A stretch of 64,000 bases of DNA. It comes from Robertmurraya korlensis NBRC 107688 (lineage in GTDB: Bacteria > Bacillota > Bacilli > Bacillales > Cytobacillaceae). Of this stretch, positions 53,130-63,495 are shown piece after piece. The stretch lies in contig NZ_BCVH01000006.1 in assembly GCF_001591645.1 (NCBI RefSeq), positions 1 to 64,000 of the forward strand, read 5' to 3'. Positions within the stretch are counted from its first letter, which is position 1; the number at the start of each line of letters is the position of its first letter. A program made the translations under genes and the position numbers. A model generated the notes under the pieces. That model was not told the DNA's origin, ran no database searches, and saw nothing but the letters and a program-made list of their open reading frames with translations.

Positions 53130-53157
53130 GGCGGCGAAGTTTTTTTCGCCGTCTTTT
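53130..53157 (+). terminator. Terminator of spoVD
   Basis: Stem GGCGGCGAA / TTCGCCGTC (one G-U pair) is followed by TTTT. Confidence 0.85.
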
Positions 53158-53262
53158 CAAAATGATCTATTATAGAATAGCGAAAAAGGATAACATCATG
53201 TAAAATAGATGGCGCATGCGTTTTTTGGGGAAATAGGTTAAATCATGAGAGGATTTGAGGAC

Positions 53263-54732
53263 ATGAAATTACATACACTGGTCAATCACCTTCAACCACT
53301 TGTTCCTTTCGACGGTGAAAATCCAGATATATTACACATACATAATGACAATCGGAAGGTATCAGAGGGTAGTTTATTTATTTGTATAAAAGGCTTTACA
53401 GTTGATGGCCATGACTTTGCAGAGAATGCGGTGAAGTCTGGGGCTGTTGCAATTGTAGCAGAAAGACCGTTACAAGTTAATGTACCTGTCGTAATAGTTA
53501 AAGATTCAAAACGTGCAATGGCTGTGATTGCAGATGCATTTTATAATCAACCAAGTCAACAAATGAAAGTTGTTGGGATCACGGGGACAAATGGGAAAAC
53601 AACAACCAGTCATATTATCGATCATATTTTAATAGAGGCAGGAAAGAAAACGGGGCTTATCGGGACGATGTATACGAAAATTGGCGAAGATGTCCTTGAA
53701 ACAAAAAATACTACGCCTGAGAGCTTAACTTTACAAAACATCTTTTATCAAATGGTCGAAAAGCAAATAGATTGTGTTGTTATGGAGGTCTCCTCTCATG
53801 CGTTAGTAGAAGGAAGAGTTCATGGTACAGACTTTGATGTGGCTGTGTTTACAAATTTATCACAGGATCATCTAGATTTTCACGGTTCCATGGAGGAGTA
53901 TCAAAGAGCAAAAGGTTTATTGTTTGCTCAGCTAGGGAATAAATTTACACTTAATCAACCGAAATATGCCGTGTTAAATGCAGATGATAAAGCCAGTGAG
54001 CAGTACGCACATTCCACTTCCGCACATATCTTAACATATGGCATTCAACATGATGCAGATATTAAAGCAACAAATATATCAATGTCTGCAAAAGGTACCT
54101 CTTTTCTATTGGTTACACCAATCGGGTCTTCTAATGTGACCATCAAACTTGTTGGGAAATTTAATGTGTATAATGTCCTCGCCGGCATTGGTGCAGCAAT
54201 AGCCCTTGGAATTCCATTAACAGTCATAACAGATGCTTTACGCTTAATGGAAGGTGTAGCAGGACGATTTGAACTTGTCGATGCAGGGCAGGACTTTACC
54301 GTTATTGTGGATTATTCGCATACACCAGATAGTCTGCAGAATGCACTGGAGACAATCAAAGAGTTTGCGGTAGCTAAGACTCATGTGGTTGTTGGGTGCG
54401 GTGGGGACCGTGACCGTTCAAAAAGACCCCTGATGGCAAAAATCGCTTGTGATTATGCTAGTGAAGCCATTTTCACTTCTGATAATCCAAGAAGTGAGGA
54501 CCCACTTGCAATATTAAAAGAGATGGAAACAGGGGTTGTAGGAAGACAATATAAAGTGATTGAAAATCGTAAGCAGGCAATATATGAAGCGATTAATCAA
54601 GCAGAAAAAGATGATATTATCCTTATAGCTGGAAAGGGTCATGAAACCTATCAGCAAATTGGAAAGGATACTTACCATTTTGACGATCGAATCGTTGCGA
54701 AGGATGCCATTTTAGAAAAAAATAAAGCGTAA
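53263..54732 (+). CDS. murE: UDP-MurNAc-tripeptide synthetase MurE (mDAP-adding)
   Basis: This 489-residue Mur ligase adds meso-diaminopimelate to UDP-MurNAc-Ala-Glu. It has the ATP site [26 protein letters not shown]-like SQDHLDFHG and the DNPRSEDP motif that selects diaminopimelate over lysine. The ATG at 53263 (MKLHTL) matches B. subtilis MurE. The in-frame ATG at 53245 is 6 codons earlier with a poor ribosome-binding site. Confidence 0.95.
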   Translation: MKLHTLVNHLQPLVPFDGENPDILHIHNDNRKVSEGSLFICIKGFTVDGHDFAENAVKSGAVAIVAERPLQVNVPVVIVKDSKRAMAVIADAFYNQPSQQMKVVGITGTNGKTTTSHIIDHILIEAGKKTGLIGTMYTKIGEDVLETKNTTPESLTLQNIFYQMVEKQIDCVVMEVSSHALVEGRVHGTDFDVAVFTNLSQDHLDFHGSMEEYQRAKGLLFAQLGNKFTLNQPKYAVLNADDKASEQYAHSTSAHILTYGIQHDADIKATNISMSAKGTSFLLVTPIGSSNVTIKLVGKFNVYNVLAGIGAAIALGIPLTVITDALRLMEGVAGRFELVDAGQDFTVIVDYSHTPDSLQNALETIKEFAVAKTHVVVGCGGDRDRSKRPLMAKIACDYASEAIFTSDNPRSEDPLAILKEMETGVVGRQYKVIENRKQAIYEAINQAEKDDIILIAGKGHETYQQIGKDTYHFDDRIVAKDAILEKNKA

Positions 54733-54754
54733 AGCAAGAAAGGCTAGAATTTAC

Positions 54755-54883
54755 ATGATATTAAACAAATTTTCACAAGAAAAGCTTCTGAATACGAAGG
54801 AACAAACATATGATATTGCTGTACTACATAAACAGCTTATTCATACTAGTGTTTCCGTAATGGAAAAAGTGGGGGGAAAGTGA
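54755..54883 (+). CDS. Small ORF (42 codons) translationally coupled to mraY
   Basis: An uninterrupted ATG-to-TGA frame fills the murE-mraY gap. Its stop overlaps the mraY start by 1 bp (TGATG), and AAAGG lies about 11 bp upstream of its ATG. The product starts [17 protein letters not shown], is hydrophilic, has no membrane helix and ends VMEKVGGK. I recognise no family. It could be a real microprotein or only a leader whose translation promotes mraY initiation. Confidence 0.45.
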   Translation: MILNKFSQEKLLNTKEQTYDIAVLHKQLIHTSVSVMEKVGGK

Positions 54884-55854
54884 TGGAGCAAGTTATTTTA
54901 TTCACAATAATAGTGGGATTTCTCATTTCGGTCATCCTATCCCCAATTTTGATTCCGTTTTTAAGAAGGTTGAAATTCGGACAAAGCATTAGAGAAGAAG
55001 GACCTAAATCTCATCAAAAGAAATCAGGTACACCAACGATGGGTGGAACGATGATACTATTATCTATCGTCGTTACGACTATTGTGATGACAACAAAGTA
55101 TTCGGAGCTTTCCGTACAAACATATTTACTACTCTTTGTAACAATAGGGTTTGGTCTTTTAGGATTTTTAGATGATTTTATTAAAGTTGTCATGAAAAGA
55201 AACTTAGGATTAACCTCTAAACAAAAGCTATTTGGACAAATCGTCATTTCATTTATTTTTTATTTTATTTTAAGACAAAATGAATTTTCAACAACAGTTT
55301 CCATTCCGTTAACCGAAATTAGTTTTGATCTTGGTTGGTTTTATGTATTTTTTATCATTTTCTGGTTGGTTGGGTTTTCAAACGCGGTTAATTTAACAGA
55401 TGGTTTAGATGGCCTCGTTTCGGGAACGGCAGCCATTGCCTTTGGAGCTTTTGCTGTACTGTCTTGGAACCAGGGGGAATATGATGTAGCCATTTTCTCC
55501 TTAGCAGTTGTTGGTGCTGTTCTAGGCTTCCTTGTCTTTAATGCACACCCTGCTAAAGTGTTTATGGGAGACACGGGATCCCTTGCGCTAGGAGGAGCAA
55601 TAGCTACTATTGCAATCTTAACTAAGTTAGAAATTCTGCTAATCATCATCGGAGGAATATTTGTCGTTGAAACATTGTCAGTCATCCTACAGGTAATTTC
55701 TTTTAAAACGACTGGAAGACGAATTTTCCGAATGAGCCCCCTACATCACCATTACGAATTAATTGGATGGTCCGAATGGAGAGTAGTTGTCACGTTCTGG
55801 ACAGTTGGGTTATTATGTGCAGTATTAGGAATTTATATTGAGGTGTGGTTGTAA
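54883..55854 (+). CDS. mraY: Phospho-MurNAc-pentapeptide translocase MraY
   Basis: This 323-residue, ten-helix enzyme transfers phospho-MurNAc-pentapeptide to undecaprenyl phosphate to make lipid I. It shows [14 protein letters not shown], the Asp motif [33 protein letters not shown] and the His cluster SPLHHHYEL. The ATG at 54883 follows GGGGGGAAAG by 2-6 bp, inside the upstream small ORF. Confidence 0.97.
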   Translation: MEQVILFTIIVGFLISVILSPILIPFLRRLKFGQSIREEGPKSHQKKSGTPTMGGTMILLSIVVTTIVMTTKYSELSVQTYLLLFVTIGFGLLGFLDDFIKVVMKRNLGLTSKQKLFGQIVISFIFYFILRQNEFSTTVSIPLTEISFDLGWFYVFFIIFWLVGFSNAVNLTDGLDGLVSGTAAIAFGAFAVLSWNQGEYDVAIFSLAVVGAVLGFLVFNAHPAKVFMGDTGSLALGGAIATIAILTKLEILLIIIGGIFVVETLSVILQVISFKTTGRRIFRMSPLHHHYELIGWSEWRVVVTFWTVGLLCAVLGIYIEVWL

Positions 55855-57207
55855 TTGAGAGATATTAAAAAGTATATTCATAAAAAGGTACTTGTACTAG
55901 GTTTAGCAAAGAGTGGGGTCGGTGCAGCAAATTTGTTGCACCGATTAGGTGCGTTTGTCACCGTTAATGATAAAAAGCCTTTGTCTGAAAATCCTGAAGC
56001 TCAAGGGCTGCTTGAACAAGGAATTACAGTTATTTGTGGAAATCATCCAGTTGAGCTTTTAGATGAAGGGTTTGAACTAATTGTAAAAAATCCAGGTATT
56101 CCATACCATAATGAAATGATTCAAGCCGCCATTGAAAAAGGAATTCCGGTTATTACAGAGGTTGAGCTTGCGTATCAAATTTCTGAGGCACCTTTTATAG
56201 CTATTACAGGTACGAATGGAAAAACCACAACAACTACCCTTATTTTTGAAATGTTAAAGGCGGGCAACAAAGCCCCTCTAATTGCGGGGAACATTGGAAC
56301 AGTTGCGTCGGAAGTAGCTCAGGAGGCTACATCTGATAATACAATTGTAATTGAATTATCGTCGTTTCAGCTAATGGGGATATCGTCGTTTAAGCCGAAA
56401 ATTGCCGTGCTTACCAATCTTTATGATGCTCACTTAGATTATCATGGTACACGTGGAGAGTATTGGGGTGCAAAAGCAAATATAACAAAAAACCAAACAG
56501 AAGAGGATTACTTTATCTTTAATGGAGATCAAGATAGTACATTCGAAATAGGTCAAAGCAGCAATGCTGTCTCTATTCCTTTTTCTACAAAACAATCTCA
56601 ACCTAACGGTGCCTATGTTACCGATGATTATTTGTACTTTAAAAATGAAAAAATAATGGCGCTTACTGACATTGTTTTACCAGGGGCACATAATCTAGAA
56701 AACATCCTTTCAGCGGTAGCTGCTGCTAAGCTAACAAATGTTTCTAACGAAGCAATTGTTGAGGTATTAACAACCTTTACTGGGGTTAAGCATCGTCTTC
56801 AATATATTGGTGAGATAGAAGGACGCAAGTTTTATAATGACTCAAAGGCGACGAATATTTTAGCAACGGAAAAGGCTTTAACCGCATTTAAAGCTCCTAT
56901 TGTATTACTTGCAGGAGGACTGGATCGCGGAAATGGGTTTGACGAGCTAATTCCTGTCTTACACAATGTGAAAACGGTTGTCACATTTGGACAAACGGCT
57001 CCTAAAATCGAGGAGGCTGCACGAGAGGCAGGAATAAAAACAATTGTCCGTGTCGATAATGTGGAAAAAGCCGTACCTGTTGCCTTTACACACTCAAGTC
57101 CAGGAGATGTGATTCTTTTATCACCTGCATGTGCTAGCTGGGATCAATATAAAACTTTTGAGGTTAGAGGAGACATTTTTATTAATGCGGTGCATAAGCT
57201 TAAGTAA
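55855..57207 (+). CDS. murD: UDP-MurNAc-alanine--D-glutamate ligase MurD
   Basis: This 450-residue Mur ligase adds D-glutamate. Motifs include [23 protein letters not shown], the ATP site [25 protein letters not shown] and YNDSKATN. It starts with TTG directly after the mraY stop, with GAGGTG about 9 bp upstream. Confidence 0.96.
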   Translation: MRDIKKYIHKKVLVLGLAKSGVGAANLLHRLGAFVTVNDKKPLSENPEAQGLLEQGITVICGNHPVELLDEGFELIVKNPGIPYHNEMIQAAIEKGIPVITEVELAYQISEAPFIAITGTNGKTTTTTLIFEMLKAGNKAPLIAGNIGTVASEVAQEATSDNTIVIELSSFQLMGISSFKPKIAVLTNLYDAHLDYHGTRGEYWGAKANITKNQTEEDYFIFNGDQDSTFEIGQSSNAVSIPFSTKQSQPNGAYVTDDYLYFKNEKIMALTDIVLPGAHNLENILSAVAAAKLTNVSNEAIVEVLTTFTGVKHRLQYIGEIEGRKFYNDSKATNILATEKALTAFKAPIVLLAGGLDRGNGFDELIPVLHNVKTVVTFGQTAPKIEEAAREAGIKTIVRVDNVEKAVPVAFTHSSPGDVILLSPACASWDQYKTFEVRGDIFINAVHKLK

Positions 57208-57280
57208 GGGCTTGTCTTATGAAGAAACTTATTTGAAGGTGATGGTTTCTAAATAAGGCGCAATCCTCACTGTAAGCCCT
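57208..57280 (+). other. Structured leader between murD and spoVE
   Basis: Outer arms GGGCTT / AAGCCC enclose an inner stem CTTATTT / AAATAAG; GAAAC / GTTTC offers an alternative pairing. No T tract follows. It lies in the 99-nt leader of spoVE and may be a regulatory RNA fold. Confidence 0.4.
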
Positions 57281-57306
57281 AAAACTTGCATTCGAGGTGT
57301 GTTCTT

Positions 57307-58407
57307 TTGCCGACTAAAAAAGCTACTCCAGACCTAATATTAATGATTGTAACTTTTACCCTATTAGCGACCGGATTAATTATGGTTTATAGTGCTAGTG
57401 CCATCTGGGCTGACTATAAATTTGATGATTCCTTTTATTTTGCTAAGCGACAAATGTTGTTTGCTGGGGTCGGAATTGTGGCCATGTTCTTCATAATGAA
57501 TGTTGATTATTGGACGTGGAGAACTTTTGCCAAAATGATTATTATCATCTGCTTTGTGCTTCTTGTTCTCGTTCTCATTCCTGGGATAGGGAATGTAAGA
57601 AACGGTTCTCGAAGCTGGATTGGGGTTGGTGCCTTTTCTATTCAGCCTTCAGAATTTATGAAGCTCGCAATGATTGCCTTTTTAGCTAAGTTTCTTTCAG
57701 AAAATCAAAAAAAGATTACTTCTTTTAGAAAAGGTCTTATGCCATCCCTTGGGTTAGTATTTCTTGCATTTGGTATGATTATGCTACAACCGGATTTAGG
57801 GACTGGAACGGTAATGGTTGGAACGTCTGTTGTCATGATTTTTATCGCTGGTGCAAGAATTGGCCATTTTGTTGGCTTAGGAATGTTAGGAGTTATTGGG
57901 TTCGTTGGTCTAGTCATATCAGCCCCTTACAGGATTAAGAGGATCACATCCTTTTTAGATCCGTGGGAGGACCCACTCGGGAGCGGCTTTCAAATTATTC
58001 AATCACTATATGCAATCGGACCAGGTGGATTATTTGGTTTAGGTTTAGGACAAAGTAGACAAAAATTCTTTTATTTACCTGAACCCCAAACCGATTTCAT
58101 CTTTGCCATTTTGGCGGAGGAATTGGGTTTTATTGGAGGATCCTTTGTTCTCCTTCTATTCGCTTTATTATTGTGGCGTGGAATTCGGATTGCTTTAGGT
58201 GCTCCAGATTTGTTCGGTAGTTTCTTATCGGTGGGAATTGTCGCAATGGTTGCTATTCAAGTAATGATTAATGTGGGTGTGGTTACAGGACTGATGCCGG
58301 TTACTGGAATTACTCTTCCGTTTCTGAGTTATGGAGGGTCTTCGCTAACACTCATGCTTATGGCCATAGGGGTGCTACTAAACGTTAGTAAACACTCAAA
58401 ATTATGA
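57307..58407 (+). CDS. spoVE: Sporulation peptidoglycan polymerase SpoVE
   Basis: This 366-residue SEDS protein makes spore cortex peptidoglycan with SpoVD. It shows LIMVYSASAIWADYKFDDSF, SRSWIGVGAFSIQPSEFMK, LPEPQTDFIFAILAEELGF and TGITLPFLSYGGSS. It is closer to SpoVE than to the FtsW encoded at 7.1 kb. The TTG at 57307 has GAGGTG at about 7 bp and gives the B. subtilis length. Confidence 0.95.
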   Translation: MPTKKATPDLILMIVTFTLLATGLIMVYSASAIWADYKFDDSFYFAKRQMLFAGVGIVAMFFIMNVDYWTWRTFAKMIIIICFVLLVLVLIPGIGNVRNGSRSWIGVGAFSIQPSEFMKLAMIAFLAKFLSENQKKITSFRKGLMPSLGLVFLAFGMIMLQPDLGTGTVMVGTSVVMIFIAGARIGHFVGLGMLGVIGFVGLVISAPYRIKRITSFLDPWEDPLGSGFQIIQSLYAIGPGGLFGLGLGQSRQKFFYLPEPQTDFIFAILAEELGFIGGSFVLLLFALLLWRGIRIALGAPDLFGSFLSVGIVAMVAIQVMINVGVVTGLMPVTGITLPFLSYGGSSLTLMLMAIGVLLNVSKHSKL

Positions 58408-58416
58408 GATAGGCTA

Positions 58417-58448
58417 GAGAACCCTGTTATTAGCACAGGGTTTTCTTC
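58417..58448 (+). terminator. Terminator of spoVE
   Basis: Stem GAGAACCCTGT / ACAGGGTTTTC with a 7-nt loop and T-rich tail. Confidence 0.88.
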
Positions 58449-58610
58449 TATTTTTTTATTACATTTAGATGACAATCGTTCGTTGTTTTTCGATTTGTCG
58501 TTTGAAATATAGTAAAATGGGGTAAAACGTGAGGGTGATTTTTTTCAGATTACATCATGACTATCACCTTTGAATGGTTGATTTTTCAACGTTAAGGAGA
58601 GTGGAAAGAA

Positions 58611-59717
58611 TTGCGAATTGTTGTAAGTGGTGGTGGAACCGGTGGACATATATATCCGGCTCTTGCCCTTATTAGAGAGATACAAAAGGAACATAAAAAT
58701 GCTGAATTCTTATATATCGGTACTGAAAAAGGATTAGAGAACACCATTGTTAGAAGAGAAAATATTCCTTTTCAGTCTATACATATTACAGGGTTTAAAA
58801 GAAAGCTATCCATTGATAATGTAAAAACCGTAATTAGATTTTTAAAAGGTGTTCAAAAAAGTAAGCAATATATAAAAGACTTTAAAGCAGATGTGGTCAT
58901 TGGAACGGGTGGTTACGTATGTGGCCCTGTTGTTTACGCTGCTTCTAAGCTTGGCATTCCAACGATTATTCATGAGCAAAATAGTGTGCCAGGATTAACG
59001 AATAAGTTTTTAAGTCGTTATGTCGATAAAGTTGCTATTTGTTTTCAAGAAGCCAAAAGCTATTTTCCACAAGAAAAGGTTGAGCTTACTGGAAATCCAA
59101 GAGCATCAGAAGTATTAAATCAGGATGGAATTAAGGGCAAATTATCTGTTGGTTTAAAAACGAATGTCCCATCAGTGCTTGTAGTAGGGGGAAGTCGTGG
59201 AGCGAGACCAATAAATGAAGCGATCTTAAAATCATTATCAGTCCTGAGTGAAAAGCCTTATCAAGTATTGTACGTAACAGGAGAGGTGCATTACGAGGAA
59301 GTGCTTAAAGAAGTAGAACTAGTTGGGAGCCCAGAGAACGTCATTGTAAAACCTTTTATTCATAATATGCCAGAAGTGCTGGCTGGAATGGATTTAATTG
59401 TTGCTCGTGCAGGTGCAACTACGTTAGCTGAATTGACATCCCTAGGGGTACCAAGCATTCTAGTTCCAAGTCCATATGTGACAAACAATCATCAGGAAAA
59501 AAATGCTCGTGCTTTAAGTGACCATGGTGCTGCAATTTTAATGCTTGAAAAAGACTTAACAGCAAACAAATTAATCGAACAAATGGATTCACTATTACTT
59601 CAAAAGGAAAGCTTAAAAGAAATGAAGCAAGCAGCCTATAAACTAGGGATTCGTGATGCGGCTGGAAGACTGTATCGATTAATGGAGACGTTATTAAAAG
59701 AAAAAAACAGTCGATAG
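58611..59717 (+). CDS. murG: Lipid II synthase MurG
   Basis: This 368-residue GT28 glycosyltransferase adds GlcNAc to lipid I. It shows the N-terminal loop [41 protein letters not shown] and [11 protein letters not shown]. It starts with TTG after AAGGAG, 11 bp away. The 160-bp leader after the spoVE terminator has a TAAAAT -10 candidate (58513-58518) without a good -35, and small hairpins (GGTGAT / ATCACC; GTTGA / TCAAC). Confidence 0.95.
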   Translation: MRIVVSGGGTGGHIYPALALIREIQKEHKNAEFLYIGTEKGLENTIVRRENIPFQSIHITGFKRKLSIDNVKTVIRFLKGVQKSKQYIKDFKADVVIGTGGYVCGPVVYAASKLGIPTIIHEQNSVPGLTNKFLSRYVDKVAICFQEAKSYFPQEKVELTGNPRASEVLNQDGIKGKLSVGLKTNVPSVLVVGGSRGARPINEAILKSLSVLSEKPYQVLYVTGEVHYEEVLKEVELVGSPENVIVKPFIHNMPEVLAGMDLIVARAGATTLAELTSLGVPSILVPSPYVTNNHQEKNARALSDHGAAILMLEKDLTANKLIEQMDSLLLQKESLKEMKQAAYKLGIRDAAGRLYRLMETLLKEKNSR

Positions 59718-59799
59718 ATGAGAATGATTCCTTCGTTTGTAGCCTAGGTTTGCTACCATGCATAAGATAAAATAACTCCGACTGAAAGGGGAGGTAGAA

Positions 59800-60708
59800 A
59801 TGATCGGATTAGCTGAAGAATTAAAGCAGTCGATGATAGGTACGGTAAAAGAAAATGAGCCAATGGCGAATCATACAACCATTAAGATTGGTGGTCCTGC
59901 AGAACTTTTTGTAGAACCGACATCTGTAGAAAATTTAGAAAAAACAATGAAACTGATCCAAAAGTATAAGGCACAGTGGATTGCTATTGGAAGAGGTTCT
60001 AACTTACTTGTTTCTGATAGAGGAATTTCAGGTGTTGTCATTAAGCTTGGCTCTGGATTAGATAAGGTTGAAATGAACGGTACCACACTTACAGTTGGCG
60101 GTGGTCACTCGCTGGTTAGCCTAGCAACTTCCATTAGTAGAAAAGGGTTTTCTGGGTTGGAGTTTGCCAGTGGAATTCCTGGATCTGTCGGCGGGGCAGT
60201 GTTCATGAATGCAGGAGCACATGGTTCGGATATTTCAAATATACTAGACAAAGCACTTGTATTCTTTGAAGATGGAAAGCTAGAATGGGTATCGAATGAG
60301 GAAATGGAATTTTCTTATCGTACCTCTGTTCTGCAAAAAAAACGTCCAGGAGTAGTTGTTGAAGCAGTTTTCTCTTTGGAAGAGGGGAACAAGGATTCTA
60401 TTTTTAGCGAGATGCAAAAAAATAAAGATTACAGAAAAGAAACACAGCCATGGAATTTTCCATGTGCAGGTAGTATCTTCCGTAATCCACTTCCAAATTA
60501 TGCAGGTAAGTTGATTGAGGTAGCAGGCTTAAAAGGGTACCAAATTGGTGGGGCGAAAATCTCTGAAATGCATGGAAACTTTATCGTAAATACAGGAAAT
60601 GCAAAGGCGGACGATGTTTTACAGTTAATTCAGCATGTCAAGGACACGATATATGACTTGTATGAAGTAAAAATGGAAACAGAAGTTGAAATAATAGGAA
60701 TAAAATAG
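59800..60708 (+). CDS. murB: UDP-N-acetylenolpyruvoylglucosamine reductase MurB
   Basis: This 302-residue FAD enzyme reduces enolpyruvyl-UDP-GlcNAc to UDP-MurNAc. It has the FAD-binding segments [13 protein letters not shown] and [21 protein letters not shown], and the catalytic Ser in CAGSIFRNP; type II (without the extra loop). GGGGAGG precedes the ATG. Confidence 0.96.
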   Translation: MIGLAEELKQSMIGTVKENEPMANHTTIKIGGPAELFVEPTSVENLEKTMKLIQKYKAQWIAIGRGSNLLVSDRGISGVVIKLGSGLDKVEMNGTTLTVGGGHSLVSLATSISRKGFSGLEFASGIPGSVGGAVFMNAGAHGSDISNILDKALVFFEDGKLEWVSNEEMEFSYRTSVLQKKRPGVVVEAVFSLEEGNKDSIFSEMQKNKDYRKETQPWNFPCAGSIFRNPLPNYAGKLIEVAGLKGYQIGGAKISEMHGNFIVNTGNAKADDVLQLIQHVKDTIYDLYEVKMETEVEIIGIK

Positions 60709-60740
60709 GATGATTGTCCCCCTTACAAAGTAGTAGTCTG

Positions 60741-60749
60741 TGATATAAT
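60741..60749 (+). promoter_or_regulatory. Extended -10 between murB and divIB
   Basis: TGATATAAT is a full extended -10. It lies about 35 bp upstream of an intrinsic terminator, so it would drive a short RNA and possibly read-through into divIB. Confidence 0.45.
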
Positions 60750-60783
60750 AAATACTTGGGAAATTACTTATTACCTAAAAAAA

Positions 60784-60814
60784 AACGGCATGATTTCTCG
60801 TGCCGTTGTTTTTC
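60784..60814 (+). terminator. Terminator between murB and divIB
   Basis: Stem AACGGCATGA / TCGTGCCGTT (one G-U pair) with loop TTTC, then GTTTTT. Confidence 0.9.
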
Positions 60815-60877
60815 ACTTTTAAAATCAATTCGTATTTAGTCTTTTAAAAAATATTTGCTTATCGTGAGGTGATTGGA

Positions 60878-61663
60878 TTGGATCAGGGGAAAATAGTTTC
60901 GATTGAAGAACGGATTCCCAAATTGAAACAACAAAGACGAAAAAAGGCTAATAGAAGACTTGTCACTTTATTAAGTTTATTCTTCTTGTTAATCGTTTGT
61001 GTCGTTTATTTCCAATCACCTCTAAGTCATATTAAAAAGATAAGTGTCAGAGGTAATGACTTATATAAGGTCGAGCATCTAGTGAAGTCCAGTGGCTTGT
61101 CCACTGGTATGAACATATGGAAACTCGATAAAAAGCGAGTAGAAAAGGAAATAGAAGAACTTCCGGAAATAAAATCAGCAACTGTAGAATGGTCATTCCC
61201 TAATAATGTATTAATAACTGTAAAGGAATATGATCGGATTGCTGTTATTGCTAAAGATAATTCATTTATTCCCGTTTTGGAAAATGGTGAAATATTGGAA
61301 GCTGAAGGAAGCTCAAATACTCTTTCTAATGCCCCAATATTAATTGGTTTTACAGAGGGGGAGATACTTGAAGAAATGGTTAGTAGCCTGAAAGAGCTCC
61401 CATTTGAAATCCTTTACTCTATTTCAGAAGTAAACTATACGCCAAAAGATACGGATCGCTTCCATATCTCTTTGTACATGAATGATGGAAACGAAGTAAG
61501 TGCATCTTTAAGGAGTTTTTCAGAAAAAATGATACACTACCCTTCCATCGTTAGTCAGTTAGATCCGTCACAAAAGGGAATTATTGATTTAGAGGTTGGT
61601 TCGTATTTTAAATTATACGAATCAGGAGGAGTTGAAACAAGTGAAGAAGAGGGTGAAGGGTAA
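60878..61663 (+). CDS. divIB: Cell division protein DivIB (FtsQ family)
   Basis: This 261-residue bitopic protein has a cytoplasmic segment (IVSIEERIPKLKQQRRKKANRR), one membrane helix (about residues 29-48), a POTRA domain (ISVRGNDLYKVEHLV) and a beta domain. It stabilises FtsL and DivIC. The TTG at 60878 follows GAGGTG by 5-6 bp; the in-frame GTG at 60869 lies in that site. Confidence 0.93.
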   Translation: MDQGKIVSIEERIPKLKQQRRKKANRRLVTLLSLFFLLIVCVVYFQSPLSHIKKISVRGNDLYKVEHLVKSSGLSTGMNIWKLDKKRVEKEIEELPEIKSATVEWSFPNNVLITVKEYDRIAVIAKDNSFIPVLENGEILEAEGSSNTLSNAPILIGFTEGEILEEMVSSLKELPFEILYSISEVNYTPKDTDRFHISLYMNDGNEVSASLRSFSEKMIHYPSIVSQLDPSQKGIIDLEVGSYFKLYESGGVETSEEEGEG

Positions 61664-62342
61664 ACATGTTATCCTCTCGTTAGTTTTCCTTGTGTTAGGA
61701 TATATGGTGTCTTTTTCTTATCACTTAACTAAACAGGAAAATGCACAAAATACGATATCGGACAAGCAATGGAATCGAGATTTAGAACTGCGCAATCAGT
61801 TGATAGCTCAGGAAGAAAGAAACCGAGAGCTTCAAAATGAGTTGAAGGAAAAGCAAGATAAAATTGTCGAGTTTGAAGAGGAATTGGCCAAGGAAGAACA
61901 AGTTTTCTTCAACCTTGCGGAAGATGCAGAAAAATATCGTATGTATGTAGGGAAAGTCAAGGTAAAAGGAAAGGGAGTAGAAGTGTCTCTTGCTGATGGT
62001 GACTATAATCCTAAGGAAGAAAACATTAATAACTATATTGTTCATGAGCATCATGTCTTTAAGGTAATTAATGAGTTATATATATCAGGCGCTGCAGCCA
62101 TTGCGATTAATGGGCAAAGGCTCACACATAATTCCTATATTCTTTGCAATGGCCCAGTGATTGAAGTGGATGGATTTCAACATCCTGCTCCATTCGTTAT
62201 TACAGCTATTGGTGACCCTGAGGTAATGACATCTGCCTTGAATTTAACTGGTGGAATTAAAGATATGCTTGTAAGTGACAATATTGAAGTAACGATTGAG
62301 AAAAAAGAAGAAGTTATTTTAGATCCACTTTTAGGTACTTAA
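61641..62342 (+). CDS. ylxW: DUF881 protein YlxW
   Basis: This 233-residue protein has one N-terminal helix (about residues 7-27), a coiled coil (about 45-90) and a DUF881 domain with GVEVSLADGDYNPKEENINNYIVHEHH and AIAINGQRLTHNS. The GTG at 61641 follows AGGAGGAG by about 9 bp and overlaps divIB by 23 bp. Function is unknown. The next gene is a tandem paralogue. Confidence 0.88.
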   Translation: MKKRVKGKHVILSLVFLVLGYMVSFSYHLTKQENAQNTISDKQWNRDLELRNQLIAQEERNRELQNELKEKQDKIVEFEEELAKEEQVFFNLAEDAEKYRMYVGKVKVKGKGVEVSLADGDYNPKEENINNYIVHEHHVFKVINELYISGAAAIAINGQRLTHNSYILCNGPVIEVDGFQHPAPFVITAIGDPEVMTSALNLTGGIKDMLVSDNIEVTIEKKEEVILDPLLGT

Positions 62343-62395
62343 CATATTTGCAAGTTTTGTCCACAAATATTTGTAGAAAGCTAGGTGATTATCAC

Positions 62396-63124
62396 GTGGA
62401 CAGAAGGAACATTAATAGCTTGGTGATCATCGGTGTGATTGTCGGCTTCATGCTAGCTATACAGTTCCAAACGGTCTCTAAGCCAGAAATCCGAGATACA
62501 AGGGATACTTGGCAGCTTCGTGAAGATTTAGTGAAGGAAAAGGAGCTCCAATCTCGACTTATTCAAGAAATTCGTTCTAATGAAGAAAAATTGAACGAAT
62601 ATGAAACGGAAAGGGAACAAGGCAAAGAAACAACGTTAAGGAACACTCTAGAGGAATTAAAGGAAGAAGCAGGGCTTACGGAGTTGACTGGCCCAGGTTT
62701 GACTATTTACATAGAACAATTAAATGAAGAATTAATTTTAGGAACTTCAGGTGCAACGTTATCAGCAGATCTTCTAGAACGTCTCCTTAATGAATTAAAT
62801 ATGTATGGTGCAGAACATGTATCGGTCGCAGGTCAAAGAGTGATCAATACTACTGTGATCCGTGATATAAATGGAGAAACGAAGATAAACGGGCGTTCAT
62901 TAACGAAATTTCCGATAGAAATCATCGTTTTAACAAAGGATTTTACAGTTGCAGAAAAGCTATACAATCGAATGCAGGTCTCTAAATCAGCGGAAGAGTT
63001 CTTTATTGATAATCTAACAGTTACCTTAAAGAAACCTGAGCTTTCCGTTACTGTACCAGCCTTTGAAGATTCGATTCGTATTAGAGGTATGGAACAAGTA
63101 AAATCTGACAAAGGAGGTAGTTAA
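62396..63124 (+). CDS. ylxX: DUF881 protein YlxX
   Basis: This 242-residue paralogue of YlxW has an N-terminal helix (about residues 8-25), a coiled coil (about 40-95) and a DUF881 domain (GPGLTIYIEQLNEELI, VSVAGQRVINTTVIRDINGETKINGR). The GTG at 62396 has AGGTGA about 7 bp upstream; the longer in-frame extension was rejected. Confidence 0.88.
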   Translation: MDRRNINSLVIIGVIVGFMLAIQFQTVSKPEIRDTRDTWQLREDLVKEKELQSRLIQEIRSNEEKLNEYETEREQGKETTLRNTLEELKEEAGLTELTGPGLTIYIEQLNEELILGTSGATLSADLLERLLNELNMYGAEHVSVAGQRVINTTVIRDINGETKINGRSLTKFPIEIIVLTKDFTVAEKLYNRMQVSKSAEEFFIDNLTVTLKKPELSVTVPAFEDSIRIRGMEQVKSDKGGS

Positions 63125-63125
63125 T

Positions 63126-63476
63126 ATGTGGCTTCCCCTTTTAGGATTAATAATTGGAGTCGTCCTAGGTTTAATGACTGATATATCTGTTCCAGAGGAA
63201 TATTCTAATTATCTGTCCATCGCAGTATTAGCTGCGCTAGATACCCTGTTCGGAGGGATTAGGGCGCATCTACAGAATATATATGACGAGAAGGTTTTTG
63301 TTTCCGGTTTTTTCTTTAATATTATTCTTGCTGCAAGTTTAGCTTTTCTAGGTGTTCATCTTGGTGTAGACTTGTATTTAGCAGCAGTTTTTGCCTTTGG
63401 AGTAAGGCTATTTCAAAATATAGCAGTTATTCGGAGAATTCTGCTAACAAAATGGTCCACAAATAAAGAAAAATAG
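63126..63476 (+). CDS. sbp: Small basic protein Sbp
   Basis: This 116-residue protein has three to four membrane helices and the DUF1290 core EEYSNYLSIAVLAALDTLFGGIRA and AFGVRLFQNIAVIRR. It lies just upstream of ftsA in Bacillus and its function is unknown. AAAGGAGG at the end of ylxX is its ribosome-binding site. Confidence 0.93.
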   Translation: MWLPLLGLIIGVVLGLMTDISVPEEYSNYLSIAVLAALDTLFGGIRAHLQNIYDEKVFVSGFFFNIILAASLAFLGVHLGVDLYLAAVFAFGVRLFQNIAVIRRILLTKWSTNKEK

Positions 63477-63495
63477 AAAAAAATTGTATATTTTA

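Noticed and set aside
53245-53262. Upstream ATG for murE
   Set aside because: Adds six residues not seen in relatives and has only a weak ribosome-binding site; ATG at 53263 preferred.
55341-55685. 114-codon frame antisense to mraY
   Set aside because: Shadow of the mraY coding frame with no start signals.
58529-58573. 14-codon possible leader peptide before murG (His-rich)
   Set aside because: GGGG lies 6 bp upstream, but the only -10 candidate would start transcription inside or after that site, and no attenuator follows.
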